The notes under the pieces were generated by a model. It did not search any database. It saw only the letters and a list, made by a program, of their open reading frames with translations, and was not told where the DNA came from. Shown here in pieces: positions 19,706-20,260 of a DNA stretch of 20,260 nucleotides. Every line of letters begins with the position of its first letter. Position 1 is the first letter of the stretch. The DNA comes from CAZRDB01 sp964598695 (GTDB lineage Bacteria; Armatimonadota; Zipacnadia; UBA1398), in NCBI GenBank assembly GCA_964598695.1, contig CAZRDB010000079.1:1-20260 (forward strand). The letters run 5' to 3'. The translations under genes were made by a program, and so were the position numbers.

Positions 19706-20260
19706 GCCCCACCCGGCCCCACGGGGAGCGACGGCGCCCGCGTGTGGGCGCCGGAGTGGTCGCCGGGGCCGGGCTGGAGCGCGATCTCGGAGGGCATCTC
19801 GACGGGGTGGAGCGGGTACGCCGCATGTACGATGATCGAGGCGGCGCCGCCGCCGGCGCGCTCGACCCGTCCCTCGACCCGGAGCGTGTCGTAACCGAAG
19901 ATCGTCCCTCTCCATCGCTGGTAGGCGCGCTCGAAGACCACGGCGTCGAAGAGTCCCAGCTCGTCCTCCAGGGTGACGAAGACCACGGTCCGGCCGCTCT
20001 TGGTGGGCGGGCGGTTCCGAGAGACCACCACCCCGCCGGTCCGCACCCATTGGCCCGTCTCCCGCTCCGGGATCTCCTTGCTGCTCAGGTACCCCTCGCG
20101 GCTGAGCCGCTCCCGCGCGAAGGCCATGGGATGGCGGAGGGCGGAGAGGTGCAGCAGGTCGTGATCGAGCCGCAGGAGTTCGCGCTCGAGCGCGGCCGGG
20201 CTCTCCGGGCGGTCGTAGCCCTCCTCCCGCAGACGCGCGCCGATCTCCCGCTCCCGGGCC
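19702..20260 (-). CDS. DnaE-family DNA polymerase III alpha, C-terminal OB-fold region (5' part outside window)
   Basis: The minus-strand frame is open from the window edge to a stop at 19702-19704, giving about 185 residues of a larger protein. The sequence LDHDLLHLSALRHPM, just upstream of the internal ATG at 20125-20127, matches the LxxxSxHP block before the OB-fold in DnaE polymerases. It continues GQWVRTGGVVVSRNRPPT-SGRTVVFVTLEDELGLFDAVVFERAYQRW and LRVEGRVER, the nucleic-acid-binding OB-fold. The wording VVVSRNRPPT with VVFVTLEDELG is closer to error-prone DnaE2/ImuC-type subunits than to the main replicase, though this cannot be settled without the catalytic part. The last 30 residues are a low-complexity tail. 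The internal ATG is not the gene start because the family block runs straight through it. Cytoplasmic, DNA synthesis or translesion repair. No imuA or imuB gene is seen inside the window. Confidence 0.85.
   Translation of the reverse strand, partial: AREREIGARLREEGYDRPESPAALERELLRLDHDLLHLSALRHPMAFARERLSREGYLSSKEIPERETGQWVRTGGVVVSRNRPPTKSGRTVVFVTLEDELGLFDAVVFERAYQRWRGTIFGYDTLRVEGRVERAGGGAASIIVHAAYPLHPVEMPSEIALQPGPGDHSGAHTRAPSLPVGPGGA

Noticed and set aside
17759..20050. A 763-codon minus-strand frame antisense to the HDOD and GH5-like genes
   Set aside because: It covers two clear plus-strand genes and has no recognisable domain.

Overview
The window reads as chromosome of a free-living, heterotrophic, very GC-rich (roughly two-thirds G+C) diderm bacterium, most likely Armatimonadota or a close relative. 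The main clues are the prepilin-like protein with the FPVFAKAREKARQ run and an H-x9-DG tail, a DUF6785/6784 membrane protein, a small barrel-like exported protein whose mature start resembles an IPTxDV motif I associate with that phylum, and many secreted hydrolases. This assignment is an inference from protein style; there is no rRNA or tRNA in the window. I see sixteen protein genes, no mobile element, no CRISPR array and no RNA gene. Genes are tightly packed and the largest gap is about 240 bases. High GC gives long antisense reading frames almost everywhere; these were treated as shadows.

Layout. 3-521 (+) is a D-lyxose isomerase cupin cut at its 5' end. It converges on an OsmC-like protein (563-1003, -) across a strong hairpin. 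The OsmC gene is last in a minus-strand set that begins with a WD40-repeat lipoprotein (4662-6428), followed by a 1199-residue exported protein with a DUF6067/GH123-like core (1030-4629). Divergent from the lipoprotein is a 645-residue polytopic DUF6785/6784 protein (6599-8536, +), and a perfect 9-1-9 palindrome lies in the shared control region. That gene collides tail-to-tail with an exported nucleoside-hydrolase-fold protein (8533-9531, -), the two sharing a CTAG double stop. Upstream of the hydrolase is a small barrel-like exported protein (9646-10284, -). Divergent from it are a small Cys-containing DUF2946-like protein (10429-10752, +) and a DUF1559-type pseudopilin (10817-11494, +).

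The next block is one minus-strand operon: S9 prolyl-oligopeptidase-family peptidase (15226-17355), HypE-like maturase (14193-15206) and two overlapping MFS transporters (12796-14151 and 11535-12806). Spacings are 19, 41 and -11 bases. Diverging from it is a single-domain HDOD protein (17594-18505, +), then an exported GH5-like clan-A glycosidase (18635-19705, +). The glycosidase shares a second CTAG double stop with the C-terminal OB-fold part of a DnaE-type DNA polymerase (19702 to the window end, -).

Working together (inference): a lyxose/mannose-type isomerase, a large exported TIM-barrel glycosidase-like protein, a GH5-like glycosidase, an exported nucleoside-hydrolase-fold protein and an undescribed polytopic membrane protein suggest scavenging of plant or microbial glycans and their breakdown products. 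The best candidate for something not yet described is the 1-8.5 kb locus: WD40 lipoprotein, DUF6067-like giant and DUF6785 protein around a shared palindromic operator, with stable RNA hairpins on both sides of the start of the giant gene.
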